From assembly GCF_014066305.1 (NCBI RefSeq), contig NW_023501052.1, positions 960,455-1,024,454 on the forward strand: a DNA stretch of 64,000 bases, in the 5' to 3' direction. Below the pieces are notes generated by a model. That model searched no databases. It saw nothing but the letters and a program-made list of their open reading frames with translations, and was not told the origin of the DNA. The DNA is from Letharia columbiana (Eukaryota > Ascomycota > Lecanoromycetes > Lecanorales > Parmeliaceae). Position numbers and translations under genes: made by a program. Shown piece by piece: positions 61,676 to 64,000 of the stretch. How positions within the stretch are numbered: the stretch's first letter is position 1; each line of letters starts with the position of its first letter.

Positions 61676-64000
61676 TAATTCTTCTATATATTATTATATT
61701 TCTATATATTATCTTCTTTATATATATTATTATTATTATATATATTATCTTCTTTTTATATACTATTATATTTTATTTATATTTTTATATATCGCTATAT
61801 TTCTATTTATTATTATATTTCTATATATCGTTATATTTTTATATATTTTTATATTTTACTATATTATATTTCTATATATTCTTATATTTCTATATATTCT
61901 TATATTTCTATATATTATTATATTATTATAAATTATTATATTTTTATATATTATTATATTTTTATATATTATCTTCTTTATATACGCTATTATATTTCTA
62001 TACGCTATTTTCTTTATATATATTATCTTCTTTTTATATATCGTCTTCTTTCTATATATTATCTTCTTTTTATATATTATTTTATTTTTTTATATTATTT
62101 TCTTTATATACGTTATCTTCTCTCTATACGCTATCTTCTTTTTATATATTATTTTCTTTATATATATCATTTTCTTTATATATATTATTATATTTTTATA
62201 CGCTATCTTTTTTCTATATATTATCTTCTTTCTATATATTATTTTATTTCTATATACTATCTTCTTTCTATATATTATTATATTTTTATATATTATTATA
62301 TTTTTATATATTATAATATTTCTATATATCGTCTTCTTTATATATATTATTATATTTCTATATATTATAATATTTCTATATATTATAATATTTCTATATA
62401 TCGTAATATCTCTATACGTTATAATATTTCTAAAAGTTATTATATTTTTATATACTATTATATTTTTATATATCGTTATATTTCTATACGCCGTCTTCTT
62501 TATATACGCCGTCTTCTTTCTATATATCGTTATATTTATATATATCGATATCTTTATATATATCGATATTTTTATATATATTAATATCTTTATATATATC
62601 GTAATATTTCTCTATATCGTAATATTTCTATATACTATTTTCTTTATATATATTATCTTCTTTCTATATATTTATTTTTTTTATATATATTATCTTATTT
62701 CTATATATTATCTTCTTTCTATATATTATCTTCTTTTTATATATTATTTTATTTCTATATATTATCTTCTTTCTATATATTATTTTATTTCTATATATTA
62801 TCTTCTTTCTATATATTATTTTATTTCTTTATATTATTTTCTTTATATATACTATCTTCTTTCTATACGTTATCTTCTTTTTATTTTTATTTTTATTTTT
62901 TATATATATCGTCTTCTTTATATATATTATTATATTTCTATATACTATCTTCTTTATATATATTATTATTATTATATATTTTATCTTCTTTATATATATT
63001 ATCTTCTTTATATACGTCGTTATTTTTTTATATATTATCTTCTTTATATATACTATTATATTTTTATATACTATTATATTCTTATATACTATTATAATTT
63101 TATATATTTTTATATTTCTATATATTATTATATTTTTATATATCGTTATCTTTTTAAATACTATCTTCTTTCTATATATTATAATATTTTTATATATTAT
63201 AATATTTCTATATATCGTAATATTTCTATATATTATCTTCTTTATATATATTATTATATTTCTATATATCGTTATATTTCTATACGCCGTAATATTTATA
63301 TATATCGTCTTCTTTATATATATCGATATCTTTCTATATACTATTATATTTTTATACGCTATAATATTTCTATACGCTATCTTCTTTCTATATATTATAA
63401 TATTTCTATATATTATCTTCTTTATCTACGCTATTATCTTTATATACGCTATTATCTTTCTATATATTATCTTCTTTATATATATCTTAATATTTCTATA
63501 TATCGTTTTCTTTCTATACGTCGTAATATTTCTATATATTATCTTCTTTATATACGTCGTTTTCTTTATATACGCCGTCTTCTTTATATACGCTATCTTC
63601 TTTATATACGCTATCTTCTTTATATATATTATTATCTTTATATACGTCGTAATATTTCTATACGCTATAATATTTCTATATACTATCTTCTTTATATACG
63701 TTATAATATTTCTATACGCTATAATATTTCTATATATTATCTTCTTTATATACGTCGTTATATTTCTATATATCGTAATATTTCTATATATCGTCTTCTT
63801 TATATACGTCGTTATCTTTATATATATCGTAATATTTCTATATATTATCTTCTTTCTATATATCGTTATCTTTATATACGCTATAATATTTCTATATATT
63901 ATCTTTTTTTATATATATCGTTATATTTCTATATATCGTAATATTTCTATATATTATCTTCTTTATATATATCGTCTTTATTATATATATTATCTTCTTT
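61676..64000. repeat. 18-bp degenerate satellite, block 2 (continues past the window)
   Basis: The same family as block 1. Units read, for example, cttctttatatacgctat or aatatttctatatatcgt. About 125 units fit in the visible length. The right part (from ~62,400) keeps more CG (acgcc, acgtc), so it is closer to the ancestral unit. The minus strand gives in-frame runs such as VYKEDS and VYKEDG at 63,540-63,620, interrupted by TAG and by occasional 1-bp indels. Either a former coding minisatellite or a plain satellite fits. Confidence 0.85.

Larger units (their letters stand above)
11546..64000. other. RIP-mutated AT-rich block, right of the island
   Basis: From about 11,545 the sequence changes within a few tens of bases to CpA- and TpG-poor, A+T-dominated DNA that continues to the window end. 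Mutation is heaviest at ~11,550-36,900. From ~36,900 to 58,500 TpG dinucleotides and GC words are noticeably commoner. No intact gene was found. Modules, tandem arrays and relic frames inside it are listed separately. Confidence 0.9.

Noticed and set aside
1..64000. Mitochondrial or other organellar DNA, because of the very high A+T content
   Set aside because: No rRNA, tRNA or respiratory genes were seen; CpA is depleted but CpG is kept; and a GC-normal nuclear-type gene lies in the middle.
1..64000. A naturally AT-rich genome of Plasmodium or Dictyostelium type
   Set aside because: The island at 8,700-11,545 has balanced composition, and paired repeat copies show directional C-to-T change, which points to local mutation and not genome-wide composition.

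Overview
The window looks like a repeat-rich, gene-poor part of a filamentous ascomycete (Pezizomycotina) nuclear genome. About 95% of it is extremely AT-rich and almost lacks the dinucleotides CpA and TpG, while CpG and CpT survive. That is the signature of repeat-induced point mutation (RIP), which turns CpA into TpA in duplicated DNA. One island of normal base composition, roughly 8,700-11,545, interrupts it. The island carries the only intact gene I can support. I cannot place the organism more precisely; species with AT-rich isochores (the Leptosphaeria, Epichloë or Venturia type of genome) would look like this.

Left block (1-8,700): RIP-mutated copies of a ~2.05 kb repeat family (called R1 here). 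One copy is complete (3,842-6,530) and is itself split by a ~640 bp terminal-inverted-repeat element (4,895-5,533). A second copy of that small element (8,256-8,823) straddles the edge of the island, mutated on its left and nearly intact on its right. A 13-bp minisatellite of 17 units (7,754-7,974) abuts one arm of a ~260 bp inverted repeat (7,974-8,236 and 9,217-9,476).

Island (8,700-11,545): the unmutated right parts of these elements, a 189 bp palindromic element with a candidate 5-bp target duplication (8,897-9,085), a 40-bp perfect palindrome, a 65-bp pure purine tract, and a minus-strand gene (9,873-11,138) for an aminoglycoside-phosphotransferase/kinase-like protein of 421 residues. 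Its promoter side lies to the right.

Right block (11,545-64,000): large duplicated modules. Module A (11,560-14,530 and 31,295-35,170) opens with a 34-bp hairpin-forming tandem array. Module B (19,940-23,925 and 27,240-31,290) ends with a decayed plus-strand reading frame. The order is A-X-B in the first copy but B-A in the second. A full inverted R1 copy lies between them (24,185-26,262). From ~36,900 to 58,500 the decay is milder and several relic reading frames are visible, in which stops are almost only TAA/TAG as expected from RIP of CAA/CAG. The best is a ~1,000-codon frame starting at a clear ATG at 55,079. The window ends in simple and 18-bp satellite DNA (59,322-64,000).

No rRNA, tRNA, CRISPR or organellar genes were recognised. 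Apart from the phosphotransferase-like gene, everything is repeat DNA or decayed coding sequence. I could not name the relic proteins. Repeat boundaries were placed by eye and are good to roughly 10-50 bp unless stated.
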